From Centropus unirufus (lineage: Eukaryota > Chordata > Aves > Cuculiformes > Centropidae), in contig VYZI01000120.1 of assembly GCA_013397695.1 (NCBI GenBank), forward strand, positions 124,001-188,000: a DNA stretch of 64,000 nucleotides, given 5' to 3'. The position numbers and the translations under genes are program-made. How positions within the stretch are numbered: the first letter of the stretch is position 1; every line of letters starts with the position of its first letter. This document shows, piece by piece, positions 22,901-37,900 of the stretch. Below the pieces are notes generated by a model. The model was not told the origin of the DNA. It made no database searches and worked only from the letters and a program-made list of their open reading frames with translations.

Positions 22901-25900
22901 TCCACGTCCTGTAAACAGTGAGTGAAACACGGAATAATAGCTCTGTTTACTTTTTTTTTGAAGATGTGACAGTGCATTTTTATTTCTGGTGAGATCTCAC
23001 TCTACTCCCAAGTCTGCTTTACAGCCTTGCATGTTTGTGTATGTCAGGAAACGTCCTCATGATGAAGACAATCAGCCAATTCACTCCATTTAGCAATCCA
23101 GGCAAATTAAATTATAGAACCGCAAAGCAGGCTATGAAAAGATCTCACCAACCATAAGTGGTAAATAAGATCTCAGCTCCTGTTGATTAAAACGTTACTG
23201 AAGGAGTGATCAAAACCACCACCTGGAAGACATATGGTGTGTGGTCTCTGCTTATCAATCCTACCCACATTGCTAGTTCAGTTACTACAGCGTAACATGT
23301 TTTGTTTCTAAATTATATGCCTCTTGTTGTCACTTTTCTTTTAACTGTTGTCCTTTATATAACAATGTTGGGGTCCAAAATCTGTGAGCCTGCTCCTGTG
23401 AGCATCACATCCAGGTTGACAGACTGCAACTGGCTGTTACGCTCTTTGTAGGGAGCATTGGTTTGTTTGACAGCGAGTGAAGTCTGTAGATGCCTAGAGA
23501 GATGTGTCTGCTAGGAAGTGCTTGTTGTTTCACTGGTGCTGCAGTAATATAGTACAGTTGAGGCTCAAGTCCCTAAATTCTTGTGATGCTGATGGAGTGG
23601 CAAAGCAGCCCTAGAGACTCACTGATTTGTATCAAATAGGGATGATCTTGCATTCCTGCAGCACAGCTCTTGCCCCAGAAACTCAGGCCCACTTTTTTTT
23701 TTCTACCTGTATATAAATTGCTAACTTCAAAGGATGCGCTTAGCCTGAACTTCTCAAGTGAAATGACTTTGTAAATTTTCTCAAGATTTCTGGCTTTATG
23801 TCCGCACATGAGAAATGGGGACCGGATTCTGCACTTTGAGGGTGAAACTACTGTTGTTGCCAAGTAATAAGCCCTGGTGTATTTGGTTATATCTCACTGA
23901 GAAGCTGCAGCTTTCTAGGGCTTGTGGCTTGGCAGTATTGAAGCAGACTGCCTAACCTCTTCATTTCTCAGGCCTTCTGAAATCATGGGCATTGCTGAGG
24001 ATAAATACATCAGAGATTATAAAGAGCTTCTTTTCCCCATATTGATTGCTAAACTTGGTGAAATATTTTGTGAGAATGGAGAACAGCACTGAAATTGAAA
24101 AGAGAAAACTTGAAAACCATCAGGCTGTAAAACAGTAAGGCTGCACTTAGAAACTCTGCTTCCTACCCAAACTGAACAAGCTCTTAGATGTGTTTGATCT
24201 CAGAACTGGCTGATTGGATATTGCCCCTGAAGCTCATCTCCCATTGTGATTCCCTGTTGTGGGAACCTCCCTAATTAGCCTCATGAATGCCCTCAGAAAT
24301 CAATCAATTCATTTTTCCCCTCCAAAACCTTCTTCCCTGAGTGATCTTTTTATCCCTTCATAATCTCTCACCTCAACATACCCCCTGGCAGATACCTTGC
24401 TTCTCATAGGTTTGGGAACACCTATTATGAGTCATATTTATTATTTCAGCAAAATACTCTTTGAGGCTTTTGTGGGTTTATCTGGCCTTATTTTTTTTTT
24501 TCATTTGATTTTCCAGAGTTTCTGGGTTTTTACTATTTTTTTTTAATTCCAGATAGGATTTGCACTTTTTTTTAAAAAAAAGATGTCTTTTTACTTGTGC
24601 AATATCCTTTTTTCCTGCTGTTTCACTTTGCTGGGTTTTAGGAAGAGAAGACAGAAGGCAACTTCAGAAATCTGGCCTGGCAGGCAGAATACATTCATGC
24701 CCTTTTACTACTGTATTTATTTTCCCCCTGCATAATTATCATCAATCTTATCTAATTCCTCTTTGGAAAATTAAGCATCACCATTATAAATACTTATGCG
24801 TATGCGAATGGTAACTGCTCTGAAGTTGTTGTCTCTGTTCCATGTCCAGTACTCAACTGTGAAACAACTGCTATTTCTCCTCCTGTGAGTTTTCTCAGGA
24901 GTGAAAGCCACCTCTTCCCATTGCATACCCTGCCTCTGCTACCTCTTGCTAAATTTCTAATTGAGAAAGCAGGCCAGTAGGTCATTCATTAATGCCTGAT
25001 GACATTGGGTTTTGATGTGGCTGGGCTGGAACCTCCCTTTCGAGCCTTTCTGTGTGGTAGAGTGTTCTAAGTAGCTTGTTCCCTGCTTCTCCTGTTGGCT
25101 TGGTGATATTTCAGTACCCTCGGATTCTCTAGGGGAAATCCCTGCTGCCTTTGAAGCCATCTTGATATTCAAAGAGTGTCATCTTGACACTCTTTTTGAT
25201 TCTTTAAATAAATATTTGTGAACCATAAGAAAAATAAAAATATATACATTCCTAAATGCATTTACATTAACAGTGCACAATCAAGAGAGTTATGCACTTC
25301 TGTTAGAAATGATGAAATCTGCTATTTCTAAACATATATTAGGAATCTATAATCTTCCTTTTTTCAAGTTTTTTGGATATGTACTTTACCAGGTCAGTCT
25401 TTAATGTGAACGTTATTTTTTGTTATAGATGGCATTAGTGAGGTGATCTGGTGTTTTTAGTCTTGAAAAAAGAACTTTGCTTTGTTTGTTCTTTTCTTCC
25501 CCTTTCTCATGTAAAAGACAGTTTTCTCTATTGCCTTGACAATATGTGTGTTTAAAAGCTGGGGTTCTCTTTATTTTCAGTTTTCACTTGTGCAAAGCAA
25601 ATACATAAGCAAGTACAACCAATTACCCAACTTAAAATAACCAAGTACCAGTAAACCAGGAAAACAAACTTCCTATTACTAAAATTTTATGTTGTTGTTG
25701 GAAATATTAGGTATTGACATAGGAGAGGAAATTAAAAATGACCATGGAAATAGCCTGGGAGAAGGAGAATATGTTTAAGCCTTGTAGTGAGATTTATGTT
25801 TGGCTCATTGAGTGGAACTCAGTTTGTACAAAAGGAACTCATTCCTCATGTTGTTCTTTTTCAGAGGCAAATCCATTAAGAATAGATGCTACATTGGCTT

Positions 25901-28900
25901 TGTCTTGAAGGCTAAGTTAATTAATTGCAGTTATGTTTTTGCATGGATTTGTAGCAGAGAGTATGGAAAAGGGATGGAGAGAACCTTCCTGACTTTAAAA
26001 AAAAAATAAATTCATGACTCTTGTATTGTTCTCTTTAATTGTTTATAAATTAAGAAACATCCTCTATATTTTGAGAGCTGTTATTGCAAGTGCTCTTTCT
26101 ATGTCATTCCCTGATTAAATCATTTTCTGCCTGGCATTTTGCCCAAGCTTTAAAATGTTGCGTGAGAAGAAAATTTCCGAAGCTTTTCAGAGTGTTTTAG
26201 AACCAATGCCAAAGCTGTGATGCCTGGAGCTGTCTTTAAAGAAAAAAAAAAGATAGTTGTATCCATGAATGGGAAGGTATGTTAACATCTGTCTATATCT
26301 ATTCATAGTGAAGGGTATAATTTAGCCATCTACAAGCCACATCTGCACCTTGAAAAAATAGGACCATTATTCATGAAAGTTGTAACTCTAGCAGCAGTGC
26401 TAGCCACTAAGCAGTCCTGTCTGCTGCCTACAAGGTCATTTAATGTATTTTATGGAAGAATGAGTGAGATTTCCCAGCCAACTTGGGTCAAAAAAAGCAA
26501 AAGAAAACCTCTTTAAATGTTGACAAAATACTTTCTGCAGGAAAATATTCTCTTCAGTTTCTCAGAGGAACAAGGCCATGTCTCTTTTTTGAAAGAGTGG
26601 AGGGGAAAAAAAGATTCTTTGAACACATCAAATCAGTGACAATGTGTTAGGGTAAGAAAATTTAATATCTTAATCAATGCCTTCAAGAAATTATTTGGAG
26701 GAAACTTTTGGCAGCTGGAGATGGCAAGACAGAAAAAACCCTGGAAATATTTGAATCTCCCAGGGAATACAGATGGAATACTTTTGCTTCCCTTGATGCT
26801 CCTGCAAATGAGATTTTTGACAATGTCAGTTTGCACACCATTAGTGTAAAGTTTATTACACTTTACAGCTCTTTGGGAAATAATTTCTAGTCCTATTCAG
26901 TTAAGGATGAACAGCATTGCAACAGCAGTCCTTAGAGCTTACTGTTTCCAGTTTGATTGCACATAACAGTCTTAATAGAGCAGGATTCCAATTTAGGAGA
27001 GCAACAGACATGATCACAAAAATATAAAATAACATGGACTCCTATTATAATCATTAATGGGAAGCAATAGGTGGATTCACAGTCTGGGAGGCAAAAGGAG
27101 AGCAAGGGAAGTTGTTCACATAAAGCACCAGTAGCCACCTCACTGCTATCAGGCATTTCAGAAGCATTTTCACGTAGATAAGTTTTAAGCTAAACAATGC
27201 AACATTGTAGCCAGGTAGAGAGTTAAGTGGAAAATCTGGAACCAATTGGAATTGGGCTTATTTCGCTTGCTTTACAATAATTTTGCTCCTGCCATTTCAG
27301 TGTTTCCTCATAAATAAGCAGCCCATCGTCTGTCAAGAGTGCATTTCTGGCAAGCTGCAAAATCGCTATTAATGAAGTGGTTTTTAAGGGTCTTGTGGGG
27401 CAGGAGTTGGTAATGGTGGTGAGCAGAGTCGCCTCACTTATAGATAAATAATCCTGGGAGAAATCTGTAGCAAAAGAGGGGGAAAGTATTAGTGTGTTTG
27501 TTCGTCCCCTACCAGAACCATATTGAATATATGACATTAAATTTCAGAGCCTGAAGCTTCAAGACTCCAGTAAATGTGTTGCACTGAGGCTGACTGTGCA
27601 CTTTTTCTCTGCATAAATGGGTGGTGACTTTTATTTTTCTTACTCTTTTGGCCTGCTGTAGCGATTACATTAAGTCCAGTTTTTCCATGTAGTTCTGAAA
27701 CCCTGCATATGTCAGTTTTCAGCTTGGAAATTAATTGCTGTTATGTAAGACTTCTATAAATTGTTCTGAACTGACAAGGCCTGGTGGCAACTAATTTTGG
27801 TAGGTCATGATTTTCAGGAAACATATTTGTTTGTGTGATACTACATGGAGTAACTTCTAGAACATTGAGTATATTTAGAAGGAAGGGGTTTAGAGTTGAG
27901 AGGTCTCCTTTGCACTCTTTTTGAACCTGAACTTTTGATAGTGAATACAAGGAGTCATTTACCTCTGATACAATCTCAGAATATTTTATAGTCAACGTAA
28001 AGCTGGCTTGTAACATGTTAATTAAAGTTTGTAACATGTTAATCAGGAATGTAAAGTGCTTTGACTAAGTAGAAGGAAAAAAAACCAACTAAAGTGTTGG
28101 GATAATTTGTTGTGTGCAGGAGGGATTTGTATGAAGGTAAGGTTAAATCCAAGGTTATATTAAGCTAAAGTTACTGTGATATAAAAGCAAGTGAAATAAG
28201 GTTAAATTAATTTAATATAGCTCCCATGTGTGTTGTGCAGCCAACAAATACAACATATACAGCTGAGTAAATGTCAGTAGTTAGCTGGTGTGAAGATTTA
28301 AGTGGCATTTAACTGGTTTTCAGGAGCTCTTTTATGAAACGTGATGCTGTGATACTAATTCTTTAGCCAGTTTCTGCTTCTCAGAGGCAAAGGTTTAAGG
28401 AAATTCCTTGAATTTCTTGAAACCATAATTTCATCCTCATCTTTTGAAAGAAATGTGTACAGTGAAGGTGGTGGACTAACCAGTGGGTCTGATCTGAGGC
28501 TGACCACTGCTCGTGGGTTCCTCTCTTCATATTAATCGGGAATAATGGATCACATCTTGGATTGTGAGGTTCATCAAGCAACCTAATCAATCAGCAGCTG
28601 TGAGAGTAGGTAGGATTTGTGCTCTACTACAACCATTCCCCACAATCTGGGTTGTTCTGCAGAAATTTATCTTTGCCTCTCCACTCTCTAAGTAATAAAG
28701 AGACCAGCTCCTCCATGCCACCTCTTGCTGTTCTGCCAGCTGCCCAGCCCAGGTGCCAGGGGACTTTCTGTTTGTGCAGGCAGATGGACCCTGCTGTGGG
28801 AGAGCTGAACCTCCAGGGACTGGGCTCATCCATTGCCCTCGCTGCTGCTCTGGAGAAGAGCAGTTCACATTTCTCTGCCAGGGCTGCTGCCAGCCACTAG

Positions 28901-31900
28901 TAGCACCATGATAAATAGGGGAAACCATCTGGCCAGTTGCCTGTGTTTAGTTAACAGTGACAGAGTGTTTTCCTTTCTTACCCACTGAGCAAGACAAAAT
29001 GAGTCCTGATATTCAAGCTGGTGCACCTACTTGATGGTAATGCAGAGAGGACTCCTGCCACCTGCAGCTGGCTGCTTTGAAAGGAAAGACATATTGGCCC
29101 TTTCCATCCTATTCACTGAATCCTCTGCAACGGGTGCAGAGCTTGAGTGACTTTGAGCTTGCCCCTATTAACCCGCTCACCATCCATCTTAGAGTTCTCT
29201 TAGAGCATTTACTGATATATAATTACACCATAGTACAATTCCCCTTCCTTCTTCTCCTGTACCAAGAAATGGTACCTAGAGGGGGTATGGATTAGAGCAC
29301 CAAAGAGAAAGACTTTTTTTCAGAAAGAAAATTATTACCGAGGAAAACAGAAAGAAAATTATGTTATCACTACAGCAATAACACTCCAATATTATATTGG
29401 TAAGTTTTGGGTTTAACTACTAACACCAAATGCCCAAGCATTCAACTAATGCCAGTACTGGTTTTTAGGGAATAGTTAGCAGCCAAGCAGTTTATTATGA
29501 GCAAGATGACTGGTGTCCAAAGACTGCTGCTCATTTTTCACATTGGGCAAAGATATCTACCAGAACTACAAATGAGCATAATTAGGACGATTGCTCTGGG
29601 TAGAATAATAATACTAGATTGGCAGAAGGGATAATGGAGTCAGGTACGTTTATTCAAGGCACTGTAGGGAATTAATATCATATTAATGAATGTAAACGAA
29701 GTAACACGTTCTGAGAATCTCAAGTCCAACATTAAAGCAAATGCAGATGGGAAGTTATTTAGTTTATTCCTCATTGTGTTGTTAATTGCTGTTATTGTAG
29801 ATAATTATAATGAACCCATCCTCAGAGTGCCTAGGCAGACTACCCACTGGATTGTGGATAAACAGGAATGGTATACAAACAATTGTGCATTGCCACAAAA
29901 TAGTGCTAGCTACTGTAGTGTTGGTGCTTTTGGTTTTTACATGATCAAAAATGACAATTTCCTGGAATTTAGTACATTGCAGAGAAATTTACAGCAGTGC
30001 AGCATGAAAATTGTTATTGTCAAGTGTGTCATTTCATTGTCACCATCCAAGCCCCAGGATCTGGACTCAATTCAGAATGGAGAAATGTAATTATACAGTT
30101 TTTATATCCATATTTCTGCTTAATAAAGTGCTGTAGCATCACTTCTAAGTCTGCTTTACTTAGAGAAAGGGTTATCAAGACTTCTCAGTGCCAGGACCCT
30201 GCAGCTAGGACTACATTTTTCTGAAGCACTCTGTTGTTGTTTGAATGTTGTGGGGACCAGAATTTCATCCGCTCTGAAGCCTGTGACTGGATTTCCAATG
30301 AGCTGTTGTTGCTGGACTTTACAAACAGTGCAGTCGGCTGTTTGAGATCTGGAGGACATATGGTTTTTCTAGTTGTTGATGTAGGTGTATCAGGACTCTC
30401 TGAAAAACCAGCATTTACTTGCAGGCTGGATTTAGAAGGAGTCTTTCTCCAGATATGCAGGTGCAGTTTGTAGCCAAAATTCCCACGAGAGATGAGACTC
30501 ATAGCAACTTTGAACGCATAAATGTGTTCCTTAAGCAAGCTGAAGGTACCAAATTTAGCTCAGCTTAGGGAATCAACATAGCTGTGTTAAGCAAAGGATT
30601 GCTTTACATTTAAATTCCTTATTTTCTCTCTGTTTTTCCCATCTAGTTTTCAGGAAACACAGGGGTTTTGAGCAGCTGAGCTGAAAAGGCCCACACAGTT
30701 GGAGGAAAGCAGCTAATACAGTTAGTGCAAGGAAACTATTCAGTCTCAAATTACATAGGAAATGTGGATCTTCCCCAGTGGAGTTTGTAACAGACAGATC
30801 AAGAATGTAATAAACATGTGAAAATGCCAGAGAGAAAAAGTATGGATGGCATGCGAAATGAGGCACCTGGCCCAGAGGTAAATTTTGTGCTTCAATGCAT
30901 CTACCACATTAGAGCTGCAGATTTGCTGCCAGCCCACTTGTAAGGGTTCTGTTGAAAACAGAACGGGTGACAAAAAAGTTAACCCCAACTCTGCATTAAG
31001 CTCCTGCTCTTGTGAAATATATCTGGGGGTGAGAGAGAGGACTTCTTTCTGCATGATGACAAAAGTAAGATTAATATTCTTGTAATGCAAGGGCCATTTT
31101 AAAAATAAGTAAAGCTATTTCTCAGTGTCAGGTTTCCACACAAGAAGCAAGCAAATATTTGACAATAATGGAGAAGGACTGAGAGTTTTGCACTGCATTA
31201 TCATGAGCTTGTTTTTACTGATTAAATTAGCAGGTTCTAAAGTCTTCTTCACCAAAAGAATTAGCAGAGTATTATTGGGGAAAATGTAGTTTCTATTTGA
31301 TAAAGAGAAGCTCTTGACAGGACGCAGGAAGACAGACCCTCTCCTTCAGTGAATGTGTGTATTCCCTGCATTTTTCATGCAAGAACATTTAGTTAATACC
31401 TCTGTATTGCCGCTCCTGTTTATGTGACATCCAGGGACTCACGTTTATCTTCTGAAAACAGGTGTTCAGCATAAACATTCAAATGAACTTGGGAAAATCT
31501 GCAAGAAGGTAAAAAAAACACCTTTTAATTAGTTGAGGAATCAAAAGCATGTGGCTTATTTGTGATGTGGGTTTGAAAACCAGCTGAGATCACATGAAAG
31601 AGAAGTACATCAAGCATCAAATGCCATCTTATGCTGAAAAGCTGCTATGCCAACACTGAGATTTTAAATACTCTAGGCTTAAAAAATTGTCAACCAATGT
31701 AATTTCTTCTTTAAGTACATTTAAATGTCTTCAGAGACTTGGAATAGGGTGCTAGTTCTATGCTGAATAGCACTGCTGTTTCTGCGTGCATGCATGCTAC
31801 AGAGATGCTCAGTAATGGTACTTTTCAGGAAGAAGGTGATGTGGGAAAGGACTAAAGGAGATGGAGGTGTTCTTATGGTAACTTCTTAGATGCATATTAA

Positions 31901-34900
31901 GAAAAAGGATTGTGCTCTGTTCAGAGAGAGAACTTTAAATGAGCCAAGTGATCCAGTAATTTCAGTGTACAGAGAGTTCACATGTACAGTAATCTTATTT
32001 TAAGTTTCTAATAGAAAAAAATCAATATAAGTAATAAAAAATTTTGAGGATAGACTGGTCCTGAAATTTCTTATGCTAGGGAATTGAAAACTTTGGCTAA
32101 AGAGTCAGAAATTGTGTTCAGTCTCAGTCCTTAGCTTTCTCCTAGGATTACATGATATTCCCCAAATAATCCTTCCATTCATTTTATATTAAAAAAAAAA
32201 ACAAAAAACAAAAAATACATCCTAAAGAATTGTTTCACTGTTTCTATTGATGGAAAGCTTCCCAAATTTATTCATTATGTTTGGTCCCATAGAAGCTGTA
32301 TTTATGACAAAACCTAACAATTTTCCAGCAACAGTTATTGGCAGACTTAGTAGATAAGATAACAGAGAGCATGAAAGAGAGGAAAGAAAGGGAAGCACAA
32401 ACCTGCTTTTTTTTTTTTTCCTGCTGCTTTTGACAGATGTCATGTGAAAGCTCTTGGAATGTTAATATTGAAGGTTACACACATGCATGGGCCTATGAAA
32501 GCTGCTGATAAAGCACAGTGTCTAATTTTAAGGGATTTTCAAACTCCACCACAGAAATCATTAATACCATCTGGGCTAGCTTGTTTCAGGATTTGATATA
32601 TTTACCAGTCAATAGGTATAAGATGAAATCCAAAGTGGTTTGATTGATTTCTTACCGCTCAATCCCCTTGTTGAACAGATATGCTGTCTCAGAAATCAGC
32701 TTCTGTGGTGCATATGAAGAAATGAATTGCAGCTAGAAAGTCTATTCTACTGAAAAGAGGCACATAAAAAAAACCCCTCTTGTTGTAAATCGGTCAATGC
32801 AACTGCCATTGAAATCCTTGTCATGATGCAAAGGATGTTATTCCCATGGCTCATTGGCAGCCACAGTTTTTGGTCCTCAGTCAAAGCATACTGCTGCTTT
32901 CTGGATTTCTTTGGCCAAAAATAACGTCAACACAGGCAGCATTGTGTGCTTTGTCCTTGGGCTCTTTCATTGAACACATCTCTTGGTGTCTCCTGATGAT
33001 CCCACACAGGATCTAAAAACACCCTTTGCCTGGAATCCTGCCCCTCTGCACCATCGTGCTGCAGCCTGGCGCTCTTCAGAGAGCAAACAGTTGCCATGTT
33101 TATCTTGGCTTCATTTAGGAAGGTCCAAATTGCTTGCAAAGCGACAGAGATACACTTTCAAAATGTCAAACTCTTGTATTTGGACAGACTGCTTATTATA
33201 TTGCACTTGCTGTGGGTGAAGAAGTCAAGATCTGGTTCACTGAAAAAATGAACCAGCAGCATCTGTTGCTGCCTCCAGACATACTTAGCAAAATGCACCT
33301 GGGTAGTGAAATGCTTTAATTGAGCACTTGGCTTTCTTTTCAGAGACGTGCTCACTGAATATGATACTGCACACCCAAAACTCAAAAAAAAAAAAAAAAT
33401 CACCGATGTGCTGCCACTTAAGAAGCAAGAGAACACAAAACAACTGGATGTTGCGCTTTCTGGAAAATTAACTCAACAGCCTTGGCATAGTGTATGCATG
33501 TAGGCATTTGGTCTGGAAACAATAGAAATGCACCCAGCTGTATTCAAACGTGCCAGCACAGTCAAGAGAGTTCTTTGGAAGCGGCGTTCACTGCACTTCG
33601 GGTAATAACGTGGTTACATGAGCAGGATCAGTGCAGGGTCCTTTCTTACTGTCTTCTCTCATCGCCTTCCCTCCCACAGGTCTTGTGCTTTTCTTCATTC
33701 CTAAACATACGGTCAGTCACAGACAGTGTAAATACTCAGATGGAAATTTGTCCAACAGCTTCTAAACTGGCTTGTGCATATTTCATGCAATATCTAATTG
33801 GTAAATATTTATCAGTACTTTGAATATTTGATATGAAGGTTTATTTGAAAATTTAATTTCAAATATAGCACGTAATGTTACTGGCTTTCTGCCCCTCTTT
33901 TTTTTCTCAAATATGTTCTTTTTCTACAAGCATTTTTACTTGGGGGAGTTTTCTGTTCATTTTTACAGAACTACTTCTTCATTTGGTTTTCTGCTGATTC
34001 TCCTCAAAATGTTAATTTAAGCAAAGCAGTATTTCTCACCATGATATACATGTATGTGTTATGTAGATTAAATACAAAGAGCCAAGAGTTTCAAAGCAGC
34101 ATAAAAAGAGAGGTTCTGTGCAGCATGCCTACAGCTTTCATTTGCACAGCAAATTTAATGCTACCCAGAAACACCAGATTTACTGTTGAGTACACAGCTC
34201 TTGTATTGCTCACTAGCAGGAGGTGGGATTCAGCAGGTTTGTGCCATGCAATTAGTCTTTGAATGTGCTGAAAGCATGCAGAGGTGTCCTGGTTCTATAA
34301 TACCTTGTCATCACCAATGCTGGACGTTCATGTCCATTGGTTCCAGAAGCTTTGGATTTCTGTGGCAGCTATCAGATTCCAGTGGAGCAGCTTTTCAAGA
34401 GACAATATGCCATGGATAGAGCCCTTGAAATATGGTGGCTTTAATATACAGCCCTCATCCTGTGCATGCTACCCTTTTCCTGCTTTTATTCAGCAAAAAT
34501 AAGTGTATTAATAAGCATCATTAGATTCCACTCTTTTCTAGAAATTATTCTGTAGATTGAATCATTTTGAGACATATGTGCTGTTATATACTCAAAAGGA
34601 AACTCCCTTGGGATATTAGATTTTCTGCTGACAACTCTAACCCTAAAGCTTTAGTGTAGGCTTTCAAATAATTCGTTTTATATAGAATGACAGTAAAACA
34701 CGTGAATCTGCGAATTGTCTCTAGTTGGAACAGCTAGCGGGGGGTTGTGATTTCTGCCCTGCTCTTTACTGATGTCATCTGGAAGAAATTGTTGGAGAGG
34801 ATTTAATTATATGTCCTAAATGACATGTGGAGTGACCTTCATGAGTAAGGCACTAGCAAAGATTGTTCAGTATTTGAGTTTCGTGCACTGTCCCATCAGC

Positions 34901-37900
34901 CAGTGGCCCCCTTTCAAGCAACATCTGCGCAGTGAATAGTCTGAAATTATTACAACCAAAAAACCTGCAGGCTGATTGACAAATTCATCCCACTTTGAAA
35001 TTCCTGAAGCTCAAAAGAAGATTGTTTCAGTGTTTCACAAAACATGTATGCACGTATTTCATTGGCATCAGCAGGACTTAAATGTAATCCCAAGTGTGTT
35101 CCTGAATCTAGGACTGGGAAGGCAGAAGGCTCAGAAGTGATTTGGAGACGGAGGATGTTTGTAACTGCATATAAAATTATTTGATCCTCATTTTCTGAAC
35201 CATTGGCCCCTACTTCAGTTCCTGGTGAAAGCTCATCTGCACTAAGGGGTTCAGTAAATCTCAGACTTGCGCACTATACAATGCAGCATCGAGGCCAGAC
35301 TTCTCTGTGTGCCACAAAGTGCACCTGCAATGCTGGCATTTCAGAGGTAGGATCCCATGGATGAAGTTTTTTTTTTTTTTTCTTTGATTGTTATTGCTTT
35401 TGAAATAGTCTTTTTTTTTTTTTCATTAACCAGGCAAGATAGGTTGCTGATCTTACTTTTTCTCATTCCATTTAACTTTTTACTCAAACTGTATCCCTCT
35501 GACATGAAACAGTTCTTTTCTGAAGAAATCTGAGTGGTTTTGAACAGATGTGGAGACATGACAGAGTTCATTTAGAACAGATAATAATAGGGTACTCAGA
35601 GAAATTGCAGTGAACGACAAGTACCATCAGCCTTTTCAAAACAGCAAAATTACACATTTTTAACTCCACATGCACAACAGCATTAGAAGAAGCAGGAAAT
35701 GACTAATTTGGAATCCTTTTATTATGTTCTAGTTTTCAAAAATGGTATTGTTACATTCTCAAGCATTATCCTGATCCGTCTCTGCTCACTGTCTCTATAG
35801 GAAATAAAATACTGTTCCATATGTTATTTGAAGCAGAATTGCTCTCTTGTGCACTTAGTTGTATCCTTCATCTTCCTCCCTGAGGCTTGAGAGCACTGAG
35901 CTTGTCAGGATGACGCCCCAGCATCCCTCATGTATGATTTGTAGTGTTCATTACCGTAAAGTTCCATCTGTTTTATGAAACTGTTACTCCTCAGAGCTGT
36001 GTACTGTGGTAGCTAATCAGAGTACTCAGGATGGTGTGGACTGTTGTCATTGCCTGGGTCTGTTTTTGCAATGCTGCCAAAAGGACTGAGCTAGATTTCC
36101 TCTCTCCATGAGTTTCTTTTTGCAGTGGGAGGGAGGACCCTTGCTTGCATCCCGTTGCCTGGCTCGGCTTGCAGCCAGGATGGGTCCCCTCAGAAATGTA
36201 TTTAGACTAGGAAGATGATGCAGTGCCTGGTCTGGGGGTTGAACCCAGCTGGTGGAGGCAGCAGTGGAGTAGGAAGCAGCTCGTTGACCCCCAGTACACA
36301 GTGGCAGTCTGCTCCTCTGTCTCCTGGCAGTCACCAGGAGTCCTCAGGGCTCTGATCTTCAGCAAACCTGGTGTAACAAAAGGTAATTAAAAATGCATCA
36401 TTTTTCTCTTTCATCTCTTCCTCCTGACTCTTCCATCCTTTCCTAGCTCTTACCCTGGCGTGCAGTCTTCTATCCTAACAACAGCAACCCCCCCGCTATC
36501 ATGGCACTCCTTTGTGCAGGGTGTGCAGGATCTCAGATGATTCCAAATGTGTGAAACACAGGCAGGTTCTACAACACTGGCACACACACCGATGTAGCTT
36601 GCTTGCTGCTGAGAAATCTTCTTGGCTTTCTTGAGGTTTTTTTTGTCCATGTGTCATGACTTGCAATTCAGTATTTTATAGGCAGGTAGGTCATTCCTGC
36701 TTGTGTCATCAAAGCTGTGCAAGCCAGGGTTGGGAGAAGTTTGCTGTCAGTGTCCTGCTAATCTCTGTTGCTCGTAAAGACACCTCCACAAACCTGAAAA
36801 GAGAAAGACACAGACATGGGGAGAGTCGCTGGGTAGCTGTGCTCCCACTGTCAGACTGCAGAGGATTTTCTCTGCTGACTGTGAGCATTAAGGAAGCCAG
36901 AACAAAGATGACAAATGCTTTTGTAAAGGGATCATCATAAGAAACAGCAGGTTCAGTGATCACTGAGGCTTGTGTTAAAAAGTGAGTGAAGTCTTCTGAG
37001 AGCAGTAAGCAGCTCTCCTGCCTGTCTGCAGATTGGCTGGAATGCACTTTATTTTACTTTATTCTTTGTACAGCTTGTATCTTGGGTAGATTTTGTCGCT
37101 GCCTATATCTACTTAAAAATTGGAATAAATAATTTTGATTAGAAACATCATTCAGTCTCTGCCAATGTACATAACTGGTAAAAACATAATGCTCAGATGT
37201 GAATAAAGTTGGGTCTTGATGAAGTTTGCCAGCTGGGAGCATGCCATTTACAGTAGCTTTAGAAGCACCTCCTAGCTGATAACTAAACCGCTTTCCTAAA
37301 AGAAAGCAGAAGAGGAAAAATTACCTGAGCTAATTCACACTAGTTGTTCAGATGATGTGGAAATTGTGATGAGAATTACCTAAAATGTGCTGTCTAAGAG
37401 ATACGCTTGTGAACTTTCTAAACAGTACGTAAAGAATGGTATTAAAGCTTAGCAGAGTTCTCACCCTTGTTTTTTCGAAACCTGCTGGGCTAATTAACTG
37501 TCTCCATTACCTGTGGCAGCTAAGCATTTCATTCCCAGACTACATCTATTTTTACATCTCTTTATCCTTGCTGTCCATCACAATTCCTGTAGGTTCTTCC
37601 AGACCAGTATTTGTTTGACGTCTATTCTCCCAGTGAACAGACCAGCTTTCTATTTATTGAAATTCATCTTGGTATGGTGAAGATCAAAGTCCAGAATTGA
37701 TTATAGAGGAGCACTTGGAATCCAATAATACAATCTGTCTTTAATTTACATATCAGAACTTAATTCACACTCATGCTGCGGACCCTATCTCCACAAATTA
37801 GGTACTAGATTTAGATGCAAATGCACAATCAATTTTGACTGAATCTTGAGGATGTCTTTAATCTCACTTTGTGCCCCAGTTTCTGTAATGGGCCATGCAT

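Noticed and set aside
28587..28928. Overlapping open frames on both strands in intron 2
   Set aside because: This is a local GC-rich patch. Neither strand shows a known motif or convincing splice sites.
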